DNA from: Glebionis coronaria
Taxonomy: Eukaryota; Streptophyta; Magnoliopsida; Asterales; Asteraceae
Length of the DNA: 64,000 nucleotides
Assembly: GCA_025667525.1 (NCBI GenBank)
Contig: CM046877.1
Span: forward strand, 296,604,364 to 296,668,363
Direction: 5' to 3'
This document shows, piece by piece, positions 42,388-54,593 of the stretch; the stretch's first letter is position 1; each line of letters starts with the position of its first letter. The notes under the pieces were generated by a model. It was not told where the DNA came from. It did no database searches and saw only the letters and a list, made by a program, of their open reading frames with translations. The position numbers and the translations under genes are program-made.

Positions 42388-43684
42388 TAATATAAAGATT
42401 TTCACTAAGTATGAAAGTTCGTAGAATCCGATCTTTTCGAATTGATTACCAGTAGAAAGTGTGACTCAGTCGTTCTTGGTGGAAAATAAAAAGGTTTGGT
42501 TATCTATTTTAAACTAAAAATGAAAATGTCGTTGAGTAAATAAAGATGAAAGCTTTAAAAATTAAAACTAAAAATGAAGACTTTAAAAATTGAAAAGTAA
42601 TTGATTAAAACTTATAAAAATGTAAACTTTAAATCTTTAAACTAAAATAAGACAAGTTAGAAATAAGCTAAGTAAAAAGGCGAGAAAAGTAAAATTCAAA
42701 AACTGTAAAAACAAACCCTTATCCGGAATACTATCCGAAATGAAGAAGTGAATCTTATCCGGAATCTGTTGTTGAGTAGCTTATCCGTAAACTTGGCTTC
42801 AAGAACTTATCCAGAATGATGAAGAAACGATGCTTATCCGAAATATTCAACTTCTGCTTATCCGGAATCTGTCTTGGAGGCGTTATCCGGAATGATGAAA
42901 TGAAGCTTATCCGGATTAAGCACTTTTATATAAAAACTTTTTAAGATCACCAATTTAATAAGCACAAACAAATAAGCTAAACAATCAAACCATCAACAAG
43001 ATTAAGATAAAACTACATGATTATCAAGATTAAGTAAAAGATTAAGAAAGGTAGAATGAGAATTAAGGAAATAAGCTTGATTGATTAAAGATTAATATCA
43101 AAAGATTACAAGATTAAAGTTAATAAACTTGGAAAAACTAGAGAGAAGAAAACTTAAGAAAAACTTGAAAACTAAAAATAAACTGCTACTAAAAATTAAC
43201 CACCTAACCACCCTCCTAATGACACATTAGGAGGGTATTTATAGGAGGTGGGGAGATTACATGCTTAAGCTATCTTATTTCTTTCTTCTCGTCTCGACTC
43301 GACTTAATATTTGTCTTTCTCGACGTCGTCTCGGGATTAGTCGATATTAGTTGAACTTGTCTTATAATTTTCTTTTATAATTAGACTTGAGTTCTTCGAC
43401 TTCATTAAACTTCCGTCTTTAGACTTTTTCTTCGATAAATCTTCAGAATAGGCCTTGGACTTCCGTTCTTTTTGCATTCTCGATCTTTTGGCTTGGTCTT
43501 TAGTCTTTTTCTTCGATAAAGCCCGTGATAGCCCATGTTTTCTTCCTTTTGCATTTTTTGGTCCTGAAACACAATAAAAACACAAACCACGCATAATTTC
43601 GACTTTTACGACATAAAATACACGATTTGGTCTTGTTATTATTGGAAATAAGTGGTAAAAGGATAAGTGTTTTCACACTTATTA
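42388..43684 (-). repeat. LTR copy b (inner) of the tandem
   Basis: Starts (minus) TAATAAGTGTG directly after the PPT, the second base having mutated from G. TATA box near 43236-43243 (minus). It is shorter than copy a mainly because the GGAATA array is shorter. Contains a Lys-rich ORF (43337-43594) related to that at 26605-26841. Confidence 0.75.
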
Positions 43685-45095
43685 AATCCCCTACACTTGA
43701 CCATTGCAATGTCCTCATGCAATGCACTAATTTCAAAGCACGGTTTACATTTTTCATCATAGATAACCCAACTTGGCCTTTATTAAATACTAAACACTAA
43801 GAAAACTAAAAGAACAAAACAAGTAAGAAATCAAAGACTTACATTGGGTTTTTAGGTTGTCATGAATGTTCATCATTCTCAAGTTTCACGTTCCCCATAC
43901 CAAGCTTAAAAACGAGATCATTGCTATTATAAGTTAGCAAACTAACACGAACTCATGTGGCCCAATTATTCACTTAGACTCACTTATTCCTAGGTGTATC
44001 TCTTATATTTTAATATTGTCTTAAATGATCACGAGGATGCATTGTTTGACTTATTTCGATAGTTATTTAATGCTGAAAACAAAGTGGGGCGATTTAATCA
44101 ATAGTTAGCTAAAGAACAAAATCTTTTAAAACTGCTTCTCGGGACCTTATAAAGTTCATATCTTGGCATAACTTGCTTCACGATTTGAGACCTTTCTCGG
44201 ATCGATATTTGGCAGCGACTTCATACTTCAAATCTTTGAGAGACGTTCTTGAAATTATGGTCTTCTTTTCATAACAGGAATTTCTTCACTTGAAGTTTTG
44301 AGAGATTCTTCATATTTGGACCACGACTTCTTCATTTTCTCCAATCTTTATTTTGGACTTTGATATACAACGATCCGCCTCCTTTTAGGACTTGGATCTA
44401 TTTATCCTCATACCTTGCTAGGGTCTTTTTGGATAGACCTCTTCCATGATCTTTTGGGGAGTACTTGCTTTTCATCGTGTGTCTCGATCCTTCATATTGA
44501 TTTTCGATAAATGATTCTTCACATCACTTTTGGATCTTTAGCAACAAAATGTAGCCCTCGTGCCTTGTTAGGGCCTTTTCGGACTCGCCAATCTTCGCAT
44601 CCCGCTTCAATAAGTTATGCCTTGGCTATGAACTCTAATTAATACCGAGAAACTTTTAAACGATCTTGTGCTAGAAGCTAAGTAACTTTTCAAATTGTAC
44701 AACCTTATTTATTGCAGATAAATTTATTAGCAAGCGATGGGAGAATAGGCTTATAATCAACTCACATAAATTCACGAAAGAATACCAAACTTATAATTGA
44801 CTTAATCATCTCTCGTTCTCTACAATTTAAAATCTCAAGGAATGAGACTCGTGGATGCTTAGCCAATTAAATCAAAGTTTTGGGTTTTCGAGTCATCTAT
44901 AGGATCTTGCAAACTCTAAGACTTTTTCAAGTTTAGAATTCGCATTTTAAAGTTCCCTTGATAAACGACTCTCTAGGATCAATTATAGGAACTTGCGAAA
45001 AGTTCTTGTTCTTAACCCGTGAGAGTTAAGACTTTCGCGTTTTAAAGTTCCCTATATAAAAGCCTAGAAAAACTTGACTTAAACACGTTAAGGAT
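43685..45095 (-). other. 3' untranslated region of the minus Athila-like element, with PPT
   Basis: Reverse complement of the 3' UTR of the pol-less element. Adjacent to the LTR are the PPT AAGTGTAGGGGATTT (minus, 43685-43698) and the hairpin CATTGCA / TGCAATG (43702-43724). It ends abruptly at 45095, where the plus-strand long-LTR element begins. Confidence 0.8.
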
Positions 45096-48000
45096 TGATG
45101 AGACTGCTTTTATACATGGTCTCATCGTCCAAATCGGGCTTAAAATCAATTAAATATCATCAAATATGCCAAATATATGCTCGTGTTTGTTACTTGTGTA
45201 TTTTTAGGTACGGATATTGAGGAATTGGCAAAAGATCACAAGAATCATTCAAAAACGAACACGGGAAACGAAGTCGCACAATGAACCGGGCCCAAGTTTG
45301 GAATTTTGCAAAATGACCCTTGAAGAATTGAAGATTGGCAATTTTGGTCCCTCATCTTTGAAGAACTTGTCACAATTGACCCTCCAAATGTCAATTGAAC
45401 AAGTATGGTCCTTATTGTTTGAAGATATTACAAGACCAGTCCCTGAAATTTGAAGAATATACAAAAGAAACCCTTGGAAAAGTTTTAAAAAGTTTTAGTG
45501 CCAAAAATGACAACTTGTGCAAAGTTGACAAAGGGAAAGAAGGCGTTGATAAGGTTTTTATACAAAGTGCAAGGAAAAAGAAACATTGGGGGCCTTTTCT
45601 GCCAAACCAACAAACTCCCACCACCAACCAGCTATTGACACGTCAACAACCCACCCAAATACCCGACCCTACCCACAATCCATTACCCACCCACTCTTAT
45701 TACCCGGTTTTATTTAAAAAGGGTCAAATGGTCAACAAACTTTCCCACTAAAACACAATTTCAAAATAAGTTTATTCCCTTTTTGGATTAAACCTAGCCT
45801 AATCATCACTTAAACCCTAATCCCCACCCAGTTCCAATTACACCCAAAACAAGGGGTTATCCCCTAATCTTGTCCAGATCATCAATTGCCCATACCCTCA
45901 CCTTTTCCCACTCCACAAAACACCATCACATGGCCTATGGGACCCACCCCAGACCTCCCCTGCTACATCATTTTCGCACCAAAACCCAAAACCGACCAAT
46001 TAAACGTATGTGATCATTCTACTTAGTCCCCAAGTTTAATCCAACGTCCAAGATCATTCCTCCTTGCTGGCATCCTCACATGGCACCATTTGACCATTTT
46101 GAAGACCAAAGGGCTTTTTAGAGATTTCCAGATTTTAGGGTTTCACATTTGTATTATTTAATTAGTTTTCTAGAAATTTCCTTAGACTAGTATATAATGA
46201 GACGACCTGTGTCTCATTAGTTTTGTTCCAGATTTTTAGCAATCTTTTGTAATTCCTTTTTTATTAATACAAAAGTTGGTATTTTCTAGTGAGAAATTTA
46301 ATTCCTTTTTCTATTTTAAAAAGTTGGTATAAGTTGCTTAATCTGAGTTCCATTTTAAAAGGTTTCAAAAAGTTTCAAGTTTTCAAAAAAGTATTTTAAT
46401 TTTCAAAAATCCAATCTTTCATGAAGTGAAAGTGGACTGAAGGTTTTGGATTTTTGAAGTTAGAACTGTTTTTAAAAACGTGTTTAAGGTCACTAAATTG
46501 TGTGGGAAAGGTTTTTGAAAAAGTTTCAAAAGGTTTGAGATAAAACAGTATATTGCATATTTTGCTTTTATTTTTCTTCTTAGCAGAATTAAAGGTGTTG
46601 ATTTGTCAAAGGATCTGCATACACCCGAGTGTATTGGAAGTGGCTATCTAGCCATTGTTGGTCTTGGATGTACGACCAACAAGGTAATTCCTTGTTTTCA
46701 TTTTTCTAGTAAAAAATTAAGGTTTGTGTGATTTAGCATAGAAAATTGTTAAGAGACTGATTGGATGTTGATTATTGCTCAAATGGTTATTGTATGCATG
46801 TTAGATGCTAAATGAATCAATTTGGTAAAGATTTAGAAGCTTTTGGTTTGAAAAAAATAGTTTTCTAGATATAAGGGGGTGTTTGGATCTGCTTTTTAAT
46901 TGATATTTTTGAAGTATTTTGAGAAGTAAAACGTGTTAGAATAGTTGAAATGGGTTGCATTAGGTTGTATGCTTAGTTGGTTGAGAGTTTGGAAAAGATT
47001 TGAAGTAAGTTAAGTGTGATATAAAGTGAAAAGTTAGCAAAAAAAAATTACATAACTGCTTGTGTGACTGATTTTGTTGAACTTTTTGCTTGATTCTTGG
47101 AAACTTGTTAAATCTTAGGGTTAAGTAGGATTTGTTTTTGTTTTTAGGTCATTTGTGGAGAGTGTATGCAAAAGTTTGGCCTGTGATAATCATTTTTGAG
47201 CCAATAGGTAGCATCAAGTACCCACAGACCCTTAGTCATCATCACAGCAACTCTCATTTGCTACTTGTGGCCTTCTTGGTTTGATTTTGCTTGCTAGGTG
47301 CTTGTTTTCTGCTTATCTTTGACTCCCGACACTCCAAAGAGTGTAGGGGTGCCTGTTTGTTCCAAGAAACAACACCAAAGCACACAATCCAAGCTCCTCT
47401 TGGATTTTATCACTTGTGAAGAAACATACCATTTGTTCTTGTGTTCATAAAGAAGAACTGGGCACGTTTGGATTTAAATCTGGTTTAATCTTGTTAAAAA
47501 AGTGGAATTGTATTTGTGTTTACTAGCCATAAGGTGTTACTGGATTGTGGTTAAAAGTTTAAAAAAGAAAAAATATATAAAAGGCAAAAAGGGGGTTGCA
47601 CAACCTCGAACCCCCGTCTCCACACTCAACACACACCATACATACCGCCGTGCCCTAGGGTCTTTGACTGCTAGGGTGTGGTTTCAAAGGGTATTTAACC
47701 CCTTTTGTTTTTTGCTTTTGGAAAATAAGCCGTGACCAATTAAGCTTATTTTAGCTTATTGGTTTAGCTTTTTGGCTTCTTTTTATTTTTCCTAGGTTTA
47801 ATATAGATAATAGGATTTTTCTAGCTTTGGTTTGGATTTTTCCCGTTATTTATTTCTTTTTTTATTAATTTTAATTAGCCGCATCTTATTAATTGATTAA
47901 AAAATAGTAAAAAGTCTTTTAAAAATCCAAAAAAATAGTTTTTAGGTTTTAATTTATATTTTTGAGGTTTACATATCAAAAAGTTTTCAAAAAGTCTTAT

Positions 48001-48865
48001 TTTTAATTTTATTTAATTTTAGGGTTTTTAGACAACTTTAAAAATTAATATAAAATTAATAAAAAGGTTTTAGGAACTTTAATTTGCATTTTCTTCTTAG
48101 TTAGAATATTTAGGATTTTTGAGAATTTTTTAGAATTTATTTAAGAACTTTTTATTTTTTGGATTATTTTAATATTATTTTATTAGAAAAAATTCAAAGT
48201 TTAATTTTTAACTTTTTTTCATTTTTCCTAGATTCTAGACATTAAATTAGGAACTTTTTCACTTTCCAATTAATTTTTAGGCTTTTCAATTTATTTTCTA
48301 GAATTAATTTAAGATTTAATAGATTTTAATAGTTTTTAGGAGTTTAAAAATAGTTTAATTTGGTTTTAAAATTTTTAAAAATAATTTTTAGCTTAATTAG
48401 GTCATTTTTGAGGTTTACAAACTATTAAATCTTGTTTAGGGCTTTTTAATATTTAAAAGTGATTTTAGGGCTTTAATTAGCATTAAAAAGTCATTATTAA
48501 ATTAATTAAAAGGTTTTAGCAAGTTTGGATTTTTTGTAAACTCTTAGAATTTTATTGTGGATTTTTAGTAATTTTTAGGAATTTTTAGGTTAAAATTTTA
48601 ATTTTTGTCATTTTTACGTTTCTACGTCTTAACTTTCTAGTAGTGTTTTTGTCTATTTTTCTATTTTTTCGTCTTCGTCATTTTCCCTTCTCTTTTCTTG
48701 TTAATAATCAAAAACATTAATCAATCATTCAATTCACAACACACGTGCCTCCACCGAGAACGAACTCACTTTTAGGGTCATTCACACACGGTTTTCCTAA
48801 ATCGTCGTGCACGCTTACCCTATTTACGTTCTTTTTCCTAAAAGACGTAATTTCTACTAATATCA
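45096..48865 (+). repeat. 5' LTR of Athila-B plus copy (3.77 kb)
   Basis: Starts TGATGAGACTGC and ends AATATCA before the PBS. A perfect 8-bp inverted repeat GATGAGAC / GTCTCATC lies at its very start. A TATA-like TATATAATG is at 46190-46199. The ORFs inside it (45217-45751, 47502-47735) have no recognisable features. The 3' kilobase is AT-rich, with many TTTTAGGT/AATTTTTA motifs. Confidence 0.88.
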
Positions 48866-48868
48866 TTT

Positions 48869-48886
48869 TGGCGCCGCTGCCGGGGA
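48869..48886 (+). promoter_or_regulatory. Primer-binding site (tRNA-Asp type) of Athila-B plus
   Basis: TGGCGCCGCTGCCGGGGA, three bases after the LTR end. It matches the complement of the plant tRNA-Asp 3' end except one position. Confidence 0.92.
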
Positions 48887-49610
48887 GGCGTGTTGTGTTT
48901 TGATTGAACCATTGTTGTTTTCTATATTAGCCATAATAGTATTTGTATTAATAGCACTCTATTAATACGTATTATCGTTTTGGTTTTTGTGTGAATATTA
49001 TTACTATATTATATACGTAGAACAATAAATACACAAGTACTCCAAATACGTGAGCAATCACAACCTTGATTCGGGATTTCATCACTCGATCATTGTATTC
49101 GAATCTCAAACCAAAGAAAAAAGCAAAAATAGATAAATACTTTCGTGAAGCTTAATCTTGATAATACAAACTATAAGGTGGGTATAAGGCGGTTGTATTT
49201 CACGACCTAAAGGAAAAAGGCTCTTAAGTGCTTCGCGCCGCCTCGTTTCCTCCGCTTGCTTGTGCGTATTTGATTTTGAGAGTGAATCGAGGGTTTTGCC
49301 GCCCAAAGTATTATTACATATCATATATATTTTCTTGGTTTCTATTGATTAAACCCTCTTGAACGATTTGGTGTTCCACCATCGTTCTAAAGTCATCGAA
49401 GGCGTTCACTCTACGTGACCGTTTTCATTCCTTGAGGCCTTTTTAATCAAGAGATTTGATTGAGGAGGAGATTTGTGGACTTTTTGTCTACCTAATACAT
49501 TTCACTAATTTCCAAAAATTTAATACAATCAAAAACCACAAAAAAATTGAAAAAACACAAAATACCAAAAAGAATCTTCTTTGCTCGTCTCCACGTTGTA
49601 CGTGACGTTT
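48887..49610 (+). other. Leader of Athila-B plus
   Basis: About 0.7 kb untranslated region between PBS and gag. It is homologous to 62148-62886 on the minus strand in the second copy. No other feature seen. Confidence 0.6.
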
Positions 49611-50357
49611 ATGCTCACTCGTAACAAAGCAAAACGTGCACGTAAACGCAAGAACAAAACTCCCACTCCAACTCATTCTAGTGAGGAGTCTCCTATTGAC
49701 GAACCCATTGTACGAGAAGAACCAACCATGGCGAATCGAACTATGATGGAGTTACTTCAAGCACCCACCGAGGGTTATGGAGAAGCTATTGTGATTCCCG
49801 CTATCCTTGCGGAGAATTTTGAGGTGAAAACGGGTTTGTTGTCGATGATCCAAAACAACAAATTTCGTGGTGATGAGAAGGACAATCCCCACAACCATAT
49901 CCGCCAATTTAATCGTCTTACCGCCACGTGCAAATTCAAGGATGTCTCGAATGACTCGATTAAGATGATGCCTTTTCCGTATTCCTTAGCGGGGCCCGCT
50001 AAAATTTGGTTAGAGAAAGAGCCACCCAATTCTATATTGACGTGGAAGGATCTCGTTTCAAAGTTTGTGAACCAATTTTTTCCGCCCTCTAAGACTACGC
50101 ATTTGAAAAATGAGATTTCTAAATTTTCACAAGAATCAAATGAAAGTTTTTCTACGGCTTGGAATAGGTTTAAGGAGATGTTACATGAATGTCCTCATCA
50201 CGGTTTTTCCGACTTACACCAAATCGACACGTTTTACAATGGACTTAACGATCATGAAAGAGATTATTTAAATGCCGCCGCGGGTGGTAATTTTTTGTGT
50301 AGAACGGTTGAAGAAGCTTTGGTCATAATCGAGAATAGTTCTAAGGTTTGTAGCTGA
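49611..50357 (+). pseudogene. gag: Athila-B gag, truncated by insertion
   Basis: Start at ATG 49611 (MLTRNKAKRARKRK) is preferred by analogy with the gag start of the pol-less element; an in-frame ATG at 49581 is also present. The N-terminus is very basic; the capsid-like region includes PTEGYGEAIVIPAIL, FPYSLAGPAKIWLEKEPPN and TFYNGLNDHERDYLNAAAGG. The protein stops after SSKVCS because the first bases of the inserted LTR (TGATG) supply a TGA at 50355-50357. It is over 90% identical by eye to the N-terminus of the minus copy at 62147. Confidence 0.88.
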
Positions 50358-53300
50358 TGTTGAAGTTTTGCAACCCTTTAGGAAAAGAGAGCAATAAATA
50401 GGGCAAGTGAGCACGACGATTTAGGAAAACCGTGTGTGAATGACCCAATTAAGTTCGTTCTCAAGGAGGCTAGTGTGTTATGTGTGTAATGACTTGGATT
50501 AATTTGTGATTATATTTGAGAAAAGAAAAATAGAAAAAGGATTGGAAAAGAATGACGGTTATGAAGACGGATTTAACTAAGTCTAAAAAGACGTACACGT
50601 AAAGTCGTAAAAACCACCAAAATTAAAATTAATACCTAAAAATTCCTAAAAATCACCATAAATCCTTAATAATAATCTAAGAGTTTACAAAAAATCAAAA
50701 CTTGCTAAAACCTTTTAATTAATTAGATAATGACTTTTTAATGCTAATTAAAGCCCTAAAAATCAAAATTAATTATTAAAAAGCCCTAAACAAGATTTTC
50801 AAGTTTGTAAACCTCAAAAATACTCTAATTAAGCTAAAAACTATTTTTCAAAATTTTAAAACCAATTTAAACTATTTTTAAATAATTAAAAACTCCTAAA
50901 ATCAATTAAATCTTAAATTAATTATAACAAATAAGTAAAAGACCTAAAAAATATTTGGAAAGTTGCAAAAATCCTAATTAAGTATTTAGAACCTAGGAAA
51001 AATATAAAAACCTAGAAAATCAGACTTTTAATTTTTAATAATAAAATAATATTAAAATAATATTAAAAATCCAAAAATTATAAAAAATTCTAAAAACTTG
51101 CAAACTAGCTTAATTTAACCTAAATAACTCAGAAATGAAAGTGAAATTACCTAAATACCCCTATTGGGCCTAGAAAATGGGCCAAACCCTAAACAGTCCC
51201 TTATTGGGCTTAATTAAGGCCCAATAAGAAAAAGTGCTCAAAATAAGCTCAAAAAGCACAGGTTGACTCAAAATTTGATTTTAAACAACTTTTTCCAAAG
51301 GCCCAAAAGCTGAAAATGTGAAATAAGCTAACTTATAATAAGCAGCTTATTCTTAATGGGCTTTTTGGCCCATTAAGCTATAAGCTGATGCCATAAGCTA
51401 AAATTTAACACACAACCTTCTTTTGACCTAACAAAGACTTCTGTAAAAAGAAATTTCAAATAAGACCACTCAATAAGCCAGAAACAAGTCAACAACTTAT
51501 TCACAAAACGACAAAATAGTCGTTTTTATGATCTAGACCACCTCAGAAGCTGATTCAAGTTGCAAAATGTTTCTTTTGACAAAACTAAGCTTAAAAACCA
51601 AAGAACTTTCAAATAAGCACACTCAATAAGCTGGAAAATCAAATAAGCACTTATCTTAAAAGTCAAACAAGTTGGTTTTCTAGTGAAAAGTCAAAGTCAA
51701 AGTCTGATAAGCTCCAGTTCACTTAAATGGGTCAAATAATGAAGATCTATTACAAAAAATAAGTTGTTGCAAGTCAGAATAAGCTAGAATAGCTTATTGA
51801 TAAGCTGATGATAAAATTGCACTAGCAGGGGCTAGTTTTGGATGTTGAGCAGTGGGAACTTTTCCCACTGCTTGACTATTTTGACTTGTTGTCTTTAGTG
51901 ACTTTTTCTTGGATTCAGTTTTCACAAAGGCACCCAATTGATCTTTGGATCAAAAGGAGTCAATAACAAGCAAAATAACACAATCACAAACAGCCAATTG
52001 ATACAGTTTAATCAATTTACCACCAGATATAGCACAGACATGAACAATGAGCAGTTTAGCATTCAAGAGCAGTTTAAGAGCAATTCAGCCAACCAAATTC
52101 AACCAAATGCACACACAAGCTATAATAAACTCCAATAAGCAAGTCTAAACAGGTTTCATGCACTGGTTCAAAGAATTAAGCAAGATCCAAGCTATGAAAG
52201 TTACTGATGAACACTATACATGCAGTTTTTAACTTTTGCTGATGTATTTGACACACAAGCCAATTTCAACACCTCAAATCTTTCAAACAGGTTATGTTAA
52301 CTTTTTTTAAACCATTTTTATCCCTAAGCATGCATACACACTAAGTGTTCCCAAAATCCTAGGTCAAAACAAGCAGAAACAAGGTCTTAATAGCAGATTG
52401 ATCAATTCAAGTGTTCAAACCAAATAACTTGCAGCAAAACACTCTCAAACAAAGGTATATCAGATACAAAGCATAAACAACACTTTCCCTTAACACAAAA
52501 TCAGATTACAAGCATAAATTAGTAGACCCAAACACCCCTTTAACTTTTTCAAATCAAGATTTTCAAAAGCAAAACAAGATTTCAGGCCAACCAAGCATCA
52601 ATTAACACTCTAACAAGTCTAAATAACAGATTCAAGCAAGAACAAGCCACAAAATTCACAAGAACAACAGTTTCATACAAATATCACCAAAAATCACAAT
52701 TTATGCAGATTTGGAGATTAAGTAAGCAAACCTCATGGATGTACATCCACACCCACGAATTTTGAGCTTATGTGCTAGCAAGAACAAGCACAAGCTTCCA
52801 CAAAAGCCTGCTAAGATTCAACAAGGGTTAAGCACAATAACATGAAAAATCAGAAACTTGGAAAAATCTTGATTGATGCAAACTTGTTACCCCACACTTG
52901 ATTATCCCCAAGTTATAAGCCTCACCACACCTTAACCAACTCAGTTAGGATGCTATGATCAGCCCTATAGCCCAAGAATTCCAAGATTGGAACAAGACTT
53001 AGCAAAATATCAAGAAAATGAGGAAAATATGCAAACTTGTGCACACTCCTCTTTTGAAAACAGGTTTTTAAATTCAAAAGCAGTAAACTAAGAACATAAA
53101 CAACAGAATAAAGGTGGCACTTGGTCTTTCTTCAAATCACTTATCTCAAATTCATATAACTGAAAAAGGATTTACAAGTGTTTGAACAAAGGAAAAACCA
53201 AAAGCAAACGTCTAATGAAGCACCCTAAGGCCTTTATATAGGCATACAAATGACTAAGGAACAGCTAAAAACTTAAAACCCTAGTGCTTGATCTTCCAAA

Positions 53301-54593
53301 AATGCCCTTGAGGTCTTTGTCTTCATTTTGAATCATGTGACTGAATTTGGACCCTTGTGAAGATAGCTGGCATGAAGTTGTGATCTAATGGCTCATAAGA
53401 TGCTTAGAAAGTAAGCATGAATGTCAAACATTGGATTGCTGCCACCTTTTTGGCAGTATGCATGGGTGTGGAGCAGGGGAGTCACAAGGAGACAAATGGG
53501 GTGATGAGGTGTCCATGTTTAAGGTTGGGTTGTGTTTAGGGGATGATTAATCATAAATCTGGAAACAATTAAGGCTTAATTCTTGTTTAGTCAAAAATCC
53601 CCAAATTGTGTGAAGAACACCAAGAACAAGGTTTTAATCCGTTTGGTTTTTAAATTGGGTGTTTAGCGCCAGTTTAAACTAATCTGTTAGGATTAGTTTA
53701 TAACTAAATGTGAGTGGGATCTGATGTGGACAAAGGGTGAGTTGTGAGTGGTTGATTCAAGTGAGTGGGGCACGTGGCACAAGCTGGTTGGTCTAGGTAA
53801 GTTTATTGTCTGGCCCCTTTTAACCCCTCACTTCCTTTCTTCTTGTCATTTCACTTGAAAATTCCATCAGCGTCCATATTAGCTTTGTCAACTTTGGACT
53901 TTTTGCATTTTTGGCCCAATAACTTTTGTAAAGTGAATTCAGGGGTATTTCTTGCCATAATTGAATTCTTCAAGGGCTGGTTTGGTATTTTCTTCAAAGG
54001 TAATGGTCTTGACTTGTATGATTGTCATCTTGGAGGACTGAAATTGCCAAGTCTTGATAAATGAGGGACCATTTTTGCCAATTGTTGAAAGTTGAGGGTC
54101 CTTTTTGTAATTTTGGATTTTTCAAAGGACCAAACTTGTCATTTCTTGTTCTTTGAAGGACTTCATGATATATTTGACTTTGTGGATGATATTGGTTGAC
54201 AATTTAGCTTTGTTGAAGGGCTAAACTTGCCAATTCTTCAAAGTTAAGGGCCCTTTTGGTAATTTTGACAAACTTTAGGGACCAAACTTGTAATTATGAG
54301 TATACAAGGGTATAAAGTGTCAATTCTTCATAATTGGAGGACCCTTCTTCATAATTCTTCAAATCTTCAAGGGTTGGTCTTGGAAAGTCTTCACTAGGGC
54401 TTGGTTCATTGTGCGGCTTCGTTTCCCGTGTTCGTTTTTGCATGATTCTTGTGATCTTTTGTCATTATCTCAATATCCGTACCTAAAATACACAAGCAAC
54501 AAACACAAGCATATATTTGGGTATTTTGATGATATTTCATGCATTTTAAGCCCTATTTGGAAGATGAGGCTATGTATAAAAGCAGTCTCATCA
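50355..54593 (-). repeat. 3' LTR of Athila-B minus copy (4.24 kb)
   Basis: Minus strand starts TGATGAGACTGC and ends AACTTCAACATCA. TATA-like TATATAAAGG on the minus strand at 53233-53242. Same family as the LTR at 45096-48865 but diverged and about 470 bp longer. Small ORFs in it are not supported. Confidence 0.9.

Larger units (their letters stand above)
40439..45095 (-). mobile_element. 3' end of another Athila-like element with tandem LTRs
   Basis: On the minus strand: 3' UTR (45095-43685, homologous to 33180-34576), pre-PPT hairpin and PPT, then two LTR copies in tandem (43684-42388 and 42387-40439). It is a relative of the pol-less element at 26468-36595 but clearly diverged. Its coding part is not in the window between here and 64000; the plus-strand element at 45096 interrupts it. 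Confidence 0.82.
45096..50354 (+). mobile_element. Athila-B (plus): long-LTR element, interrupted in gag
   Basis: 5' LTR (45096-48865), tRNA-Asp-type PBS (48869-48886), leader and the first part of gag. At 50355 a minus-strand copy of the same family interrupts it; the continuation must lie beyond 64000. Confidence 0.88.

Noticed and set aside
45217..45751. ORFs of 78 and 118 codons in the Athila-B LTR
   Set aside because: No conserved motif, and they lie upstream of the TATA-like box. Related sequence in the minus LTR (53850-54420) is broken differently.
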